A DNA stretch of 64,000 nt from Streptococcus macedonicus ACA-DC 198 (GCA_000283635.1 HE613569.1:1761501-1825500), one strand, 5' to 3'; shown: positions 1 through 9,069, counted from the first letter of the stretch. Notes: a model not told the origin generated them from the sequence alone. Program-made: numbers and translations.

Positions 1-1228
1 CATGACAAGTTGCACATGGCAATTCATTCATGTAACCACGCATAACATTACGTGTAAAGTCACTATTTGTTTCATGATAACGACGGTCAATATTATTGAC
101 GACTCCCTCAAACGGAAGGTCGATATTACGTTCACCACCAAAGTCATTGATATAGTGGAAATGGAATTCACGCTCGCCTGAGCCATACAAGACCAAGTTT
201 TGTTCTTCTTCTGTCAAATTTTCAAATGGTGTATCCATATCAATACCAAAAGAAGTCATGGCTTGTTCTAGCATGGCTGGGTAATAGTTAGATGAGATTG
301 GATTCCACGGTGCTAAAGCCCCTTCACGAAGAGTTTTACTACGATCAGGAATCACCAAATCCAAATCGACTTCCAATTTGCTTCCCAAGCCATCACAGGT
401 TGGGCATGAACCAAACGGTGCATTAAATGAAAAAAGACGTGGTTCCAATTCGGGAACGGTAAAACCACAAACAGGACATGAATAATGCTCTGAAAAGAGC
501 AATTCAATACCATCCATAGTATCAATAATCACATAACCATCAGCCAATCGAAGCGCAGCTTCCACTGAATCAAACAAGCGCGAACGGATACCGTCTTTAT
601 TAATCAAACGGTCAACAACGATTTCGATATTGTGCATTTTGCTCTTAGATAACTCAGGAACTTCTGAAATGTCGAAAATCTCGCCATCCACGCGTACACG
701 CACATAACCATCTTTTTGAATACGGTCAAAAATCGTCTTGTGTTGTCCTTTTTTACGACGCACAACTGGTGCTAAAATCTGCATTCGCGTCCGTTCTGGC
801 AATTCCAAAACTTGGTCAACAATTTGCTCAACAGACGATGCCGTAATGGCACCATGCCCATTGATACAGTATGGCGTACCCACACGAGCATACAAAAGGC
901 GCAGATAATCATTGATTTCTGTCGTTGTCCCTACAGTAGAGCGAGGGTTTTTACTAGTTGTTTTTTGGTCAATGGAAATCGCTGGACTAAGACCCTCAAT
1001 CGAATCCACATCAGGTTTTTCCATATTTCCAAGAAACATGCGGGCATAAGCTGACAAGCTTTCTACATAACGACGTTGCCCTTCTGCATAAATCGTATCA
1101 AATGCTAAACTTGACTTTCCCGAACCAGACAAACCAGTCACAACAACTAACTTATCCCGCGGAATTTCAACATTGACATTTTTTAAATTGTGGGCACGTG
1201 CCCCACGAATAATTAATTTATCTTGCAT
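1..1228 (-). CDS. uvrA: Excinuclease ABC subunit A, N-terminal part (runs off the window)
   Basis: UvrA is the damage-recognition ATPase of UvrABC nucleotide excision repair in the cytosol. About 409 N-terminal codons are present without a stop; the family is about 940 residues, so the rest lies beyond base 1. The start [17 protein letters not shown] is followed by a Walker A motif GLSGSGKSS near residue 35 and the [17 protein letters not shown] segment. A zinc-finger CPVC...CPTC pair lies in the middle, and a CATC pair near the left edge belongs to the next zinc module. The gene diverges from corA. Seen: motifs and open frame. Known: family role. No damage is visible in this part. Confidence 0.97.
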   Translation of the reverse strand, partial: MQDKLIIRGARAHNLKNVNVEIPRDKLVVVTGLSGSGKSSLAFDTIYAEGQRRYVESLSAYARMFLGNMEKPDVDSIEGLSPAISIDQKTTSKNPRSTVGTTTEINDYLRLLYARVGTPYCINGHGAITASSVEQIVDQVLELPERTRMQILAPVVRRKKGQHKTIFDRIQKDGYVRVRVDGEIFDISEVPELSKSKMHNIEIVVDRLINKDGIRSRLFDSVEAALRLADGYVIIDTMDGIELLFSEHYSCPVCGFTVPELEPRLFSFNAPFGSCPTCDGLGSKLEVDLDLVIPDRSKTLREGALAPWNPISSNYYPAMLEQAMTSFGIDMDTPFENLTEEEQNLVLYGSGEREFHFHYINDFGGERNIDLPFEGVVNNIDRRYHETNSDFTRNVMRGYMNELPCATCH

Positions 1229-1342
1229 AATCTATTCATCAGCAAAATGAATAACCTATCTTGATGATCCTTCATCCGATAGATTCACTTTTTACCAATG
1301 TCCTAGTCCTTTCTTCATAGCTACTTCTAAGATTCTTACCTT

Positions 1343-1351
1343 ATTATAACA
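1343..1351 (-). promoter_or_regulatory. Probable uvrA promoter, extended -10
   Basis: On the minus strand a TATAAT hexamer is preceded by TGT, giving an extended -10 about 115 bases before the uvrA ATG. No good -35 hexamer was found. The call rests on sequence pattern only. Confidence 0.45.
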
Positions 1352-1390
1352 AATTTTCTACTATTATTTATCCCAAAAAACTGCTAATTG

Positions 1391-1546
1391 TAGTATAATA
1401 GATTGGTATGTAAGATTTTGTCCTCTTGAAAATATCAAACTAAGGATTTTAATATGACATACAGCAAAAATGAATAGAACAAAATCCAATGTTCTACGCT
1501 AAACTAACTAGATTTTGTATCTTAGAGTAAAAGGAGGGTTGTTTTT
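1391..1546 (+). promoter_or_regulatory. corA promoter and 150-base leader with alternative pairing segments
   Basis: A TATAAT-like -10 at about 1393 precedes a leader of roughly 150 bases. The leader contains GATTTTGT at 1414-1421, its complement ACAAAATC at 1479-1486 and a second GATTTTGT at 1511-1518. The middle block can therefore pair with either outer block. A seven-codon open frame (MTYSKNE) starts at 1454. The SD AAGGAGG lies nine bases before the corA ATG. Leader control of a metal transporter is plausible but inferred; I do not recognise an M-box. Confidence 0.3.
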
Positions 1547-2491
1547 ATGGAACAAATGTTTCTATCAACAGCGTTAGAATTTAAAGAAATCAATACATTC
1601 CAGCCCGGCGCTTGGATTAATTTGGTCAACCCCTCCCAGGAAGAAATTGTCAAATTATCTGAGCAATTCAATATTGATATTACAGACCTTCGTGCACCAC
1701 TCGACCTTGAAGAAACATCACGTATTGCTGTTGAAGATGATTATACATTGATTATCGTCGATGTGCCAACCTATGAAGAACGTAATAACAAAAGTTACTA
1801 TGTCACTATTCCGCTCGGTATTATCGTGACAGATAACGCTGTTATCACAACGTGTTTGCAAGAATTGACGCTTTTTGATAACTTTTTCAATCGTCGTGTG
1901 AAAAACTTTTACACATTCATGAAAACACGTTTTGTATTCCAATTGCTTTATCGTAATGCAGAGCTATTCCTAACAGCCCTTCGTTCTATCGACCGTCAAA
2001 GCGACCGAATCGAAGCTGAATTGGAAAACGCCACACGTAATGAGCAATTGATTGACATGATGGAGTTGGAAAAATCTATCGTCTATTTGAAAGCCTCATT
2101 GAAATTCAACGAACGTATTGTTAAAAAACTTTCGAGTAGTACCAGTTCTTTGAAAAAATATACCAAAGATGAAGATTTGCTTGAAGATACCCTGATTGAA
2201 ACGCAACAGGCGATTGAGATGGCTGGCATTTATGAAAATGTCTTGAACGCCATGACAGAAGCAACTGCTTCAATTATCAACAACAATCAGAATACCATCA
2301 TGAAAACCTTGGCATTAATGACCATGGCTTTGGATATTCCAACCGTTATCTTCTCAGCTTATGGCATGAACTTTCAAAATAACTGGTTACCACTAAATGG
2401 TCTACCATACGCCTTTTGGTACATTGTCTTTATCGCCGCTGCTATGAGCGCCATCGTTGTTATCTATTTCTTTAGAAAGAAATGGTTTTAA
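1547..2491 (+). CDS. corA: CorA-family divalent metal (magnesium) transporter
   Basis: CorA proteins form pentameric membrane channels for Mg2+ and sometimes Co2+ or Ni2+. This 314-residue protein has the usual long charged, helical cytosolic N-domain and two C-terminal membrane segments. The signature GMN sits at residues 273-275 (SAYGMNFQNN) at the end of the first segment, and a basic FFRKKWF tail follows the second. A strong SD AAGGAGG lies nine bases before the ATG. The gene diverges from uvrA and is followed by a DUF1129 membrane protein. Length and motif are typical; the ion specificity is inferred. Confidence 0.93.
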   Translation: MEQMFLSTALEFKEINTFQPGAWINLVNPSQEEIVKLSEQFNIDITDLRAPLDLEETSRIAVEDDYTLIIVDVPTYEERNNKSYYVTIPLGIIVTDNAVITTCLQELTLFDNFFNRRVKNFYTFMKTRFVFQLLYRNAELFLTALRSIDRQSDRIEAELENATRNEQLIDMMELEKSIVYLKASLKFNERIVKKLSSSTSSLKKYTKDEDLLEDTLIETQQAIEMAGIYENVLNAMTEATASIINNNQNTIMKTLALMTMALDIPTVIFSAYGMNFQNNWLPLNGLPYAFWYIVFIAAAMSAIVVIYFFRKKWF

Positions 2492-2499
2492 CAGAGTAC

Positions 2500-2530
2500 G
2501 TTTTAAGGTAGCTAAAGCTACTCTTAAAAC
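2500..2530 (+). terminator. Hairpin after corA (possible terminator, no U-run)
   Basis: GTTTTAAG-GTAGC pairs with GCTAC-T-CTTAAAAC around a TAAA loop nine bases after the corA stop. No T-run follows, so it may be a processing or weak termination structure. In the remaining 270 bases before the next gene I see no coding potential. Confidence 0.4.
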
Positions 2531-2800
2531 GACGGGAAGTCTTATATGACTTTCCTAACTCTCTTACTAGTTCGAAAAGTGATTATTATCAAGCCAATGT
2601 TTTTGCGTTATGATATTTGATATGTCGGGCTATGTTGAGTAACGAAAGTTTGATATTTTATCGGCAGCGTATTTATGGTGGTTATTAATTAGAGGAAGTA
2701 ACTGTTTTATTTTCTCTCACTAGTAATTCATCTTAATCATGGGCTTTACTGGATGTTCTTAGCAACACTTCTATTTCACAAAAACAGGAGACTATATATT

Positions 2801-3457
2801 ATGGATTTAACTAATCTTACTAAAAAGAATCAAGAATTTATTCACATTGCTACTAATCAATTGATTCAAGATGGCAAATCTGATGTTGAAATCAAAGCGA
2901 TTTTAGAAGAAGTTTTACCAACAATCGTTGAAAATCAGAAAAAAGGTTTGACTGCGCGCGCTCTTTTCGGAGCACCTACCGTTTGGGCTGCTTCATTTAC
3001 TGAAAAAGCTTCAGACAAGAAAGCTGAGCAAACTGCCAAAAATGATAATCCTTGGTTAATGTGGCTCGATACATCACTTCTTTTCATTGGTGTTGTTGCT
3101 CTTCTTAATGCTGTCATTGGTTTCTTCAATTCAACGACAACAAGTTCTGGCTTGCTTTCATTGCTTGCCCTTGGTTTTGGTGGTGGTGCTGCTATGTATG
3201 CCACTTATCACTTCATCTATCGCCATTCTGGTAAACCAAAAAGCAAACGTCCAGGTTGGGCTAAAACTATCTTGGTGCTCGTTTTAGCAATGCTTGGTTG
3301 GGTTCTCCTTTACACTGCAACAGCATTCTTGCCAGCAGTTATCAACCCACAATTACCAGCCATCGTTATGTTAATAATTGGTGCAGCTGCACTTCTCGGA
3401 CGTTATTTCCTTCAAAAGAAATATAATATCCTTAATGCCATGTCACCACAACAATAA
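2801..3457 (+). CDS. DUF1129-type integral membrane protein
   Basis: This 219-residue protein begins MDLTNLTKKNQEFIHIATNQL. The open frame extends 48 bases upstream, but AGGAG sits 11 bases before this ATG and nothing comparable precedes the upstream one. The first 70 residues are soluble and helical. Four hydrophobic segments follow (about residues 87-105, 115-137, 158-178 and 184-204). The layout matches the DUF1129 membrane family of Lactobacillales, for which I know no biochemical role. It lies directly downstream of corA with its own gap and ends in a strong terminator. Confidence 0.75.
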   Translation: MDLTNLTKKNQEFIHIATNQLIQDGKSDVEIKAILEEVLPTIVENQKKGLTARALFGAPTVWAASFTEKASDKKAEQTAKNDNPWLMWLDTSLLFIGVVALLNAVIGFFNSTTTSSGLLSLLALGFGGGAAMYATYHFIYRHSGKPKSKRPGWAKTILVLVLAMLGWVLLYTATAFLPAVINPQLPAIVMLIIGAAALLGRYFLQKKYNILNAMSPQQ

Positions 3458-3469
3458 TTTTTAAACATT

Positions 3470-3504
3470 AAAAGTCCTGCTAGGTAACCTAGCAGGACTT
3501 TTTT
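3470..3504. terminator. Strong bidirectional terminator
   Basis: AAAAGTCCTGCTAGGT pairs with ACCTAGCAGGACTTTT and continues into a T-run. A-rich and T-rich flanks let it serve both the DUF1129 gene and the convergent lipoprotein remnant. Confidence 0.9.
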
Positions 3505-3953
3505 AGGTATTACGCAATGCCACGATAATTTTCTTTGACCAATCTGATGTAATTTTCACCTTATCAATATCTGTCACATCAATTTTCTTAACCGAAAAAT
3601 ACGTCTTATTGTTATACCTAAGGTTAAAATCATCGTCACTATTTTCTTTAACAGCCGTAAATGGAACGTCATTTAAAGCAAAATAGACTTGCAGAAGATA
3701 ACTTCTGCAAGTCCTCTTTGGTAGCCATGATATAAAGAGCACCTGAAAACTATGCTGATAATTGTTGTTCCTCATCGCTCTCAACTGAAATAATATCCAC
3801 AATATTCATTTCTGACAATTCTGCTGAATAATCTTTGTTAATCTCCGTTTGAATGTCTTGCGACACATCAGTTAATTCTGAATCAACACCACATCCCGCC
3901 AAAATAGTTAGCAACAGCGCTAACAGTCCTAGCAAAAATTTTCTCTTTTTCAT
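3503..3953 (-). pseudogene. Broken lipoprotein gene
   Basis: The minus strand starts MKKRKFLLGLLALLLTILAGCG, a lipoprotein signal with lipobox LAGC, at 3953 and reads 67 codons to a TAG at 3750-3752. In-frame coding sense (FSGALYIMATKEDLQKLSSA) continues past this stop. The sense then moves to another frame (ALNDVPFTAVKENSDDDFNL...) and runs to 3503. An amber mutation plus a frameshift therefore split a protein of about 150 residues. It lies just after the XRE regulator gene and was probably its operon partner. I do not recognise the family. Confidence 0.6.
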
Positions 3954-3954
3954 C

Positions 3955-4164
3955 TTAGTCTCTCCTATATTTTAAAATATCTCCTGGTTGACAGTCTAAT
4001 TCGCGGCAAATATTCATCAACGTATTAAACCTAACACCTTTTGCCTTTCCAGTCTTTAAAATCGATAAATTCGCCTCAGTTATCCCAACTTTTTCAGCCA
4101 ATTCTTTGGAGGTTATATTTCTCAACTTGAGCATTTTATCCAAATGTACTTGTATTTCTTCCAT
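3955..4164 (-). CDS. Small XRE/Cro-type DNA-binding regulator (YozG-like)
   Basis: These 69 residues are almost entirely one helix-turn-helix of the Cro/CI fold: ITSKELAEKVGITEANLSILKTGKAKGVRFNTL, followed by MNICRELDCQPGDILKY. The length and ending fit the small regulators that are habitually encoded beside DUF2975 membrane proteins, and a DUF2975 remnant lies 2 bases upstream. The pair probably forms a membrane-linked control module, but its ligand and targets are unknown. The regulator is intact while both neighbours are broken. Confidence 0.8.
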   Translation of the reverse strand: MEEIQVHLDKMLKLRNITSKELAEKVGITEANLSILKTGKAKGVRFNTLMNICRELDCQPGDILKYRRD

Positions 4165-4166
4165 AG

Positions 4167-4691
4167 CTAAATAATCTCATCGTAATCTTTTTGAAGTTGA
4201 ACGCCGTGTTTTATCACAAGGATACCAATATAATTGACAACAAGTAATACAATGTTGAACCAATAATCTTTTAATGATAGCTCAAATAAATCACTAACAT
4301 GTTCAAGATTCAAAAAATTAAAAATAAGGTTAACAGCCAACTGAATACCTGTCGCAATCAGCAAGCAACGCAATATTTTAGAAAGATAAGTGATATTTCC
4401 AGAATTGAAATAGAAGTCTTTCTAAAAATTCATTAGTAGTTTGTCTAACACTCGCATAATCATAACGACCATATAAAAAATAGCAGCCGCTAATAGCAAT
4501 ATAAGCATCGGAAACCAAATCGGTACCTGAGCAATTTGAGAGCCATACTCTAGTGTCAACATTCCATTTTGACTCCAGCCGTCAAGAACAGCACCTAGAA
4601 TACCTAAAAACATGACAATAATTCCAATAATTACTAAATAGCGTATGATTTTGATAACTTCCCTACTAACCTTAAAAACAATCTGTTTCAT
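4167..4691 (-). pseudogene. DUF2975 membrane protein split by an in-frame TAG
   Basis: An open frame of 89 codons from 4691 (MKQIVFKVSREVIKIIRYLVII) ends at TAG 4422-4424. The same frame continues without another stop as KDFYFNSGNITYLSKILRCLLIATGIQLAVN and so on to 4167. Joined, the 174 residues have four hydrophobic segments as in the DUF2975 family. A C-to-T change in a Gln codon would explain the stop. The SD is AGGTG before the ATG. It could still make a truncated two-helix product. The XRE gene overlaps its regulation unit just downstream. Confidence 0.75.
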
Positions 4692-4737
4692 TTTACACCT
4701 CGATTATTGTTTTACTCTGTAAAGCATTTGCATACAC

Positions 4738-4766
4738 AAAAAAGACCCCTTGCGGAGTCATTTTTC
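4738..4766 (-). terminator. Terminator of the rpsF-ssb-rpsR operon
   Basis: On the minus strand GACTCC-GCAA-GGGGTC forms a six-pair stem (one T:G pair) followed by TTTTTT, 18 bases after the rpsR stop. Confidence 0.85.
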
Positions 4767-4783
4767 TTATTTAAAGTAACGAA

Positions 4784-5023
4784 TTAGTCTTCGTTTACGA
4801 ATGGCATAAGAGCCATAACGCGAGCGCGTTTGATAGCTTTTGTTACTTTACGTTGGTTTTTAGCTGAAGTTCCAGTTACGCGACGTGGAAGAATTTTACC
4901 ACGTTCTGAAACGAAACGGCTAAGAAGCTCAGTATCTTTGTAATCAACATATTCAATTTTGTTAGCTGCGATGTAATCAACTTTTTTACGGCGTTTGAAT
5001 CCGCCACGACGTTGTTGAGCCAT
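4784..5023 (-). CDS. rpsR: 30S ribosomal protein S18
   Basis: S18 binds with S6 on the platform of the 30S subunit. The 79-residue protein is of normal length and carries the conserved core [48 protein letters not shown]. It is the last gene of the rpsF-ssb-rpsR operon and ends before a strong terminator. A GGAG-type SD precedes the ATG. There is nothing unusual in it. Confidence 0.98.
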   Translation of the reverse strand: MAQQRRGGFKRRKKVDYIAANKIEYVDYKDTELLSRFVSERGKILPRRVTGTSAKNQRKVTKAIKRARVMALMPFVNED

Positions 5024-5083
5024 GTTTTATTCTCCTTTATATTATTATTATTTCAAGTTTTTCACTTGAGTTGTCCATATCCA

Positions 5084-5584
5084 TTAGAATGGAAGATCGT
5101 CATCTGAAATGTCCATTGGATTTGAATTGCCAAATGGGCTTTCATCACGACCAAAGTTAGGTGTTTGTGATTGTGAAGATTGCGATGAGAATCCACCACC
5201 GTTTGATGAGCCACCAAATGATGAATTGTTATTGTTGAATCCACCTGATTGACCTTCACGTGTAGCACGGCTTTCCAAGATTTGGAAATCATCTGCAACA
5301 ATCTCTGTTACATAAACACGTTGACCTTGTTGATTTTCATAATTACGAGTCTGGATACGACCTGTAACACCAATCAATGTGCCTTTTTTAGCCCAGTTAG
5401 ACAGATTTTCTGCCTGTTGGCGCCAAATCACACAGTTAATAAAATCAGCTTCACGTTCACCATTTTGATTTTTAAAGTTGCGGTTTACAGCAAGTGTAAA
5501 TGTGGCAACGGCTTGATTAGATGGTGTGTAACGGAGTTCTGCATCACGGGTCATGCGACCGACAAGTACTACATTATTAATCAT
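5084..5584 (-). CDS. ssb: Single-stranded DNA-binding protein
   Basis: SSB coats single-stranded DNA in replication, repair and recombination. The 166 residues contain an OB fold (about 1-105: [35 protein letters not shown]), a Gly/Asn/Ser/Gln-rich linker and the acidic C-terminal tip DISDDDLPF that recruits partner proteins. It lies between rpsF and rpsR, as in most Firmicutes, and its start is only 11 bases after the rpsF stop. Full length and intact. Confidence 0.97.
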   Translation of the reverse strand: MINNVVLVGRMTRDAELRYTPSNQAVATFTLAVNRNFKNQNGEREADFINCVIWRQQAENLSNWAKKGTLIGVTGRIQTRNYENQQGQRVYVTEIVADDFQILESRATREGQSGGFNNNNSSFGGSSNGGGFSSQSSQSQTPNFGRDESPFGNSNPMDISDDDLPF

Positions 5585-5595
5585 AAAGCACCTTC

Positions 5596-5886
5596 TTACG
5601 CGTCAAGTTTAACGATCATATGACGAAGAATGTCACCGTTGATTTTTGAAAGACGGTCAAACTCGTTAAGAGCTGTTGCATCTTCTGCTTCAACGTTGAT
5701 AACGTGGTAAAGTCCTTCACGGAAATCTTGGATTTCGTATGCAAGACGGCGTTTTTCCCAATCTTTTGATTCAACAACAGTTGCACCGTTGTCTGTCAAG
5801 ATAGAGTCAAAGCGTGCTACCAAAGCGTTTTTAGCTTCTTCTTCAATGTTTGGACGAATGATATAAAGAATTTCGTATTTAGCCAT
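5596..5886 (-). CDS. rpsF: 30S ribosomal protein S6
   Basis: S6 pairs with S18 on the 30S platform. The 96-residue protein ([22 protein letters not shown]...) has normal length and the conserved [27 protein letters not shown] segment. It is the first gene of the operon and is preceded by AGGAGG and a leader of about 70 bases. The SD, start and neighbours are all standard. Confidence 0.98.
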   Translation of the reverse strand: MAKYEILYIIRPNIEEEAKNALVARFDSILTDNGATVVESKDWEKRRLAYEIQDFREGLYHVINVEAEDATALNEFDRLSKINGDILRHMIVKLDA

Positions 5887-5990
5887 TGATATTTTTCCTC
5901 CTTTTGGTCTAATGACCCGTGACCCTCGTCACGAGTAAGTGAGGGATACTCACAATGAATTATTATACTATATGTAGGGCGAATACGCAA
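5887..5990 (-). promoter_or_regulatory. rpsF promoter and leader (possible S6:S18 autoregulatory RNA)
   Basis: On the minus strand TTGCGT (5985-5990) and TATAAT (5962-5967) are separated by exactly 17 bases. The roughly 70-base leader has foldable GTGACGAGGGTCACGGGTCA-type arms just before the SD. Leaders of rpsF operons in many bacteria bind the S6:S18 complex; that this one does so is inference from position and folding. Confidence 0.55.
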
Positions 5991-6070
5991 GAGATTTATG
6001 TATTACAGAAAGATTTCATTTGTCCATTGTGAGCATTGTTAAAATGATATTATCTACTATTAAACAAGAC

Positions 6071-6094
6071 AATAAAAAAGCACAGACGTGCTTT
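6071..6094 (-). terminator. Terminator of the 54-residue gene
   Basis: AAGCAC-GTCT-GTGCTT followed by TTTTTT on the minus strand, 17 bases after the stop of the small gene at 6111-6275. Confidence 0.8.
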
Positions 6095-6110
6095 CTATAT
6101 AAATATTAAA

Positions 6111-6275
6111 TTAAAATTCACCTTTATTAGAGACAGGGAGATTCGTTTCATATAGCTCCGTTGCAAACTCTAAGCCTTTTCTAAAATTATCCGCTTCTTC
6201 GCGGGCTTCAAACATTTTCTGTGCTTGTACATATTGTTGACCACTACGCCAATACGTTTTCCGAACAACCCACAT
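6111..6275 (-). CDS. Small hypothetical protein, 54 residues
   Basis: The reading frame starts MWVVRKTYWRSGQQYVQAQK and ends LPVSNKGEF. It is soluble and charged; the middle (QAQKMFEAREEADNFRKGLEFATELYE) looks like one amphipathic helix. A GAGGTAGGGAT sequence before the ATG gives a usable SD, an extended -10 (TGC-TATAAT, 6309-6317) lies about 30 bases upstream, and a clear terminator follows, so it looks like a complete transcription unit. I do not recognise the family. It marks the left end of the accessory island. Confidence 0.6.
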   Translation of the reverse strand: MWVVRKTYWRSGQQYVQAQKMFEAREEADNFRKGLEFATELYETNLPVSNKGEF

Positions 6276-6308
6276 ATCCCTACCTCGCTTTTCGCTAGTT
6301 TAAGATAC

Positions 6309-6317
6309 ATTATAGCA
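6309..6317 (-). promoter_or_regulatory. Extended -10 promoter of the 54-residue gene
   Basis: TGCTATAAT on the minus strand, 34 bases before the ATG at 6275. No convincing -35. The 340 bases between here and the IS3 copy are AT-rich and show no gene. Confidence 0.45.
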
Positions 6318-6701
6318 TAAATTGTAACAAAATTTTGTCTTGTCTTGAATTTTTAATATAACATTCAAATTGTTTTAATATATTTTTTGAGTGTTATAAC
6401 ACGAAAATCAATTAATTTCCTGCTAAACTAATATTTTCTATCAAATACATCTTCTTACTCTAGAATAACTATATTGAAAGTCGTCTTAAACTAAAAGAGT
6501 CAATTATAAAAATAATAGTTTCTTAGTTTTATCATCATTAAAGTTATAATAACAGTTAGACCTGAATCTACTAAAAAAATCAACAAGTGAACTAAAAAAT
6601 AGTATATCGTTAAAGACTTCAAATTTTCCATAAAATACTAAAATGATGTTATCCTTAAATCTTAGAGTCATTATTGTATAATTTAGACAAAGGACGAAAA
6701 C

Positions 6702-6962
6702 ATGCAAAAACGATACTCAAAAGAATTTAAAGAAACCCTTATTGACTTCTATCATTCTGGGCAATCCGTTACACAGCTTTCTAAAGAATACAGCGTGTCT
6801 CCTGCAACAATTTATAAATGGATCGACCTCTACTCTAAGTCTAATGAAAGCTCAGTTTCTAAAGCTGATTTTCTAGAATTAAAAAGACAACTAGCAAAAG
6901 TTAAGGAAGAACGAGACATCTTAAAAAAAGTATTGACCATATTCGCCGAGAAAAAGAAGTGA
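6702..6962 (+). CDS. IS3-family transposase OrfA
   Basis: The 86-residue OrfA is the DNA-binding half of an IS3 transposase. It opens MQKRYSKEFKETLIDFYHSGQSVTQLSKEYSVSPATIYKWI, an HTH_Tnp_1 fold, and ends in a leucine-zipper-like coiled coil (LELKRQLAKVKEERDILKKVLTIFAEKKK). It overlaps orfB by four bases at ATGAGTG-like AAGTGAG. A slippery A7G run at about 6924 fits programmed -1 frameshifting to make the OrfAB fusion. This half is intact. Confidence 0.9.
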   Translation: MQKRYSKEFKETLIDFYHSGQSVTQLSKEYSVSPATIYKWIDLYSKSNESSVSKADFLELKRQLAKVKEERDILKKVLTIFAEKKK

Positions 6963-7812
6963 GTGCTGCGGATATGACTCAAACCATTAAAACTTTAGCA
7001 CTCAATGTCAGGCTCAGCTGTCAACTTCTTGGTGTCTCTGAATCAAGTTATTATGAACGGATCAATCGACGTCGTTCCAAAACTCAATTACGGAGGCAAC
7101 ACTTGGCAATTAAGATTGTCCAACTTTTCAAGGCGAATCGGGGAATCTATGGGGCACCTAAGATTCAGCACCTCTTACTAAATCAAGGGGAAAAAGTAGG
7201 GTTAAACCTCGTACAAAAAATAATGAGACAACTTCAGATCAAGTCAGTCGTCGTTAAAAAATTTAAACCAGGACACTCCGTTAGGGATGGCATTAAAAGA
7301 AAGAACCTCATACAAAATGAGCCTACAAAGAAAAATAAGGTTTGGTCAACCGATATTACTTATATCCCTACTCAACAAGGCTGGGCTTATCTCTCAACCA
7401 TTATGGATCGTTACACTAAAAAAGTCATTACTTGGGATTTAGACAAGCGAATGACTGTAGAATTAGTGCAAAGGACTTTGATTAAGGCATTGAAATCACA
7501 AAATTATCCAGAAGCTGTTATTCTTCATTCTGACCAAGGAAGTCAGTATACTAGTCATGAGTATGAAGAGACAATAAAAAATTCTGGACTCACCCACTCC
7601 TTCAGTCGTAAGGGTATCCTTATCATAATGCCAGTCTTGAATCTTGGCATGGACATTTAAAAAGAGAGTGGGTGTATCAATTTAGATATAAGAACTTTGA
7701 AGAAGCCTATCAGAGTATTTTCTGGTATATCGAAGCCTTTTATAATTCAAAACGAATCCATCAAAGTTTAGGGTATCTTACGCCTAATCAATTTGAAAAA
7801 GTAATCACTTAA
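6959..7812 (+). pseudogene. IS3-family transposase OrfB, frameshifted
   Basis: OrfB carries the rve-type catalytic core. The open frame reads from 6959 through the first DDE block (WSTDITYIP) and the second (HSDQGSQYTS) to about 7612, then shifts: GGTATCCTTATC lacks one base relative to the expected reading. In the next frame the product resumes as PYHNASLESWHGHLKREW and ends IHQSLGYLTPNQFEKVIT at 7812. The lost part contains the final catalytic Glu (NASLES), so this copy is probably inactive without help. Confidence 0.85.
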
Positions 7813-8039
7813 AATAAAGATATTAAAATTATACGTTTTTGACTCTAATAAATTGACTTAACGTCACAAACTATTAATACTATTATATAAGGGTTGAAAT
7901 CCTATCATTGCTGCGTTTACTGTTCATTTTAACAGAGCATTGGAGCTACTATTTTTGTCAAGCCCCCCTATACTAAAATTTTTAAAAAACATCATTTTTA
8001 TACGCTTATGATATAGTTGCGCTCTTATTATAAAAATAG

Positions 8040-8057
8040 AGGGGGACGGGTCCTCAA
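8040..8057 (-). terminator. Possible terminator after the glycosyltransferase
   Basis: GAGGAC-CC-GTCCCCCTC then TATTTTTAT on the minus strand. The stem is short and imperfect. The other 190 bases between the IS3 copy and this gene hold nothing I can name. Confidence 0.35.
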
Positions 8058-8067
8058 TCTACAGGTG

Positions 8068-9069
8068 TTAAAATTTTTTATTTAATTCGTACTCTATACT
8101 ACTAATCAATTCTTTTGTATAATATCCTTCGCGCAATCTATGTTGTTGTATACGGACATTACTCTGTAATTGCCCATATTGAGATTTTGAAATGGCCATA
8201 ATGCTATTATTGAGTTCTTCCAAAATGTCTAATGTTAATCCACATTTATTATTGTTTAACCATATGCCAACATTAGAATTAGTGTCGGCTATAGGAATAA
8301 TTCCTGAAGCTAAATAAAGACTTAACTTATATTGCCAATTATATTTTTCATACGTTTTAAACTTGGTATTATCGATCCCATCTGAATCCCATAACAACCC
8401 ATACCCAGTGTTTAATTTTGAAATAAGTGTGTCATTATCAAACTGCCCCATATATTCAAGATTGGTTGGAAGCGTAAAATCTAAGTTACTGCCAAAGATA
8501 TGCATATATACGTCATTGATATTTTCTAAAAATCCAGCCTTAATAAAGGAAATATTACCAGCATAATTAACAGTATGTGAAAAAGTAGGATAATTGATTG
8601 GTGTATTAGTCAAAAAATCAAACGGATCGGTTTGAATAACTACAGGCACATTCAATCCATTATTGGTCAGTACCTCTCTTGCTAATTTACTAGGAAGAGT
8701 TATAACATCAAATTGATTTAATAATTCTATATCCCTCTCTAAAGTAGTATGTAGGCCTCTTAGACTGTTTAGGTCATGTACTATGGCTATAACAGAGCAC
8801 TTATTCATATGTGCTTTCCTTATTAAGTCTACTTGAAAATCAGATGTAATATAAAGCGGATACTGAAAATAAATTACGGAATTTGGTTCTACAATATCCA
8901 TTACCTTATTGTTAATATCAGGAAACTCTGTTAATTGAGAATTGAACATAGGATAATTAATTTTCTCAAATAATAATTTAGATGTCAGAATATCACTTAT
9001 ATCACGGCGTGGTTTTATTGAACCATCATATGAAGTACGTAATTTTGGTGTTAAAATATAATTTTTCAT
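8068..9069 (-). CDS. Gtf3/Nss-like sugar transferase (GT-B fold)
   Basis: The 333-residue protein resembles the Gtf3/galactofuranosyltransferase-like group that adds a second sugar to glycosylated serine-rich adhesins or builds surface glycans. Visible blocks are the N-terminal YFQYPLYITSDFQVDLIRKAHMNKCSVIAIVHDLNSLRG, the middle VNYAGNISFIKAGFLENI, and the C-terminal NWQYKLSLYLASGIIPIADTNSNVGIWLNNNKCGL, which corresponds to the donor-binding domain. SD is GGAG. A 19-residue peptide gene lies 67 bases upstream on the same strand; no adhesin or SecA2 gene is in the window. The acceptor is unknown. Confidence 0.75.
   Translation of the reverse strand: MKNYILTPKLRTSYDGSIKPRRDISDILTSKLLFEKINYPMFNSQLTEFPDINNKVMDIVEPNSVIYFQYPLYITSDFQVDLIRKAHMNKCSVIAIVHDLNSLRGLHTTLERDIELLNQFDVITLPSKLAREVLTNNGLNVPVVIQTDPFDFLTNTPINYPTFSHTVNYAGNISFIKAGFLENINDVYMHIFGSNLDFTLPTNLEYMGQFDNDTLISKLNTGYGLLWDSDGIDNTKFKTYEKYNWQYKLSLYLASGIIPIADTNSNVGIWLNNNKCGLTLDILEELNNSIMAISKSQYGQLQSNVRIQQHRLREGYYTKELISSIEYELNKKF

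Larger units (their letters stand above)
6661..7848 (+). mobile_element. IS3-family insertion sequence (about 1188 bp)
   Basis: The ends are imperfect inverted repeats. The left reads TTAGAGTCATTATTGTATAA; the right, read inward, reads TTAGAGTCAAAAACGTATAA. TAAAT is found directly outside both ends (6656-6660 and 7849-7853), a likely 5-bp target duplication. Inside are the two overlapping frames typical of IS3 (orfA, orfB). The exact outermost base is uncertain by one or two positions. Confidence 0.8.

Noticed and set aside
812..1054. Plus-strand open frame of 80 codons over uvrA.
   Set aside because: It is a shadow of the minus-strand uvrA frame and has no SD or family likeness.
1391..1546. 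M-box magnesium riboswitch before corA.
   Set aside because: Length would fit, but I cannot recognise the conserved M-box core, and no terminator or SD masking is evident.
7160..7848. Counting the IS3 copy as active.
   Set aside because: A one-base loss near 7612 removes the final catalytic Glu from the open frame.
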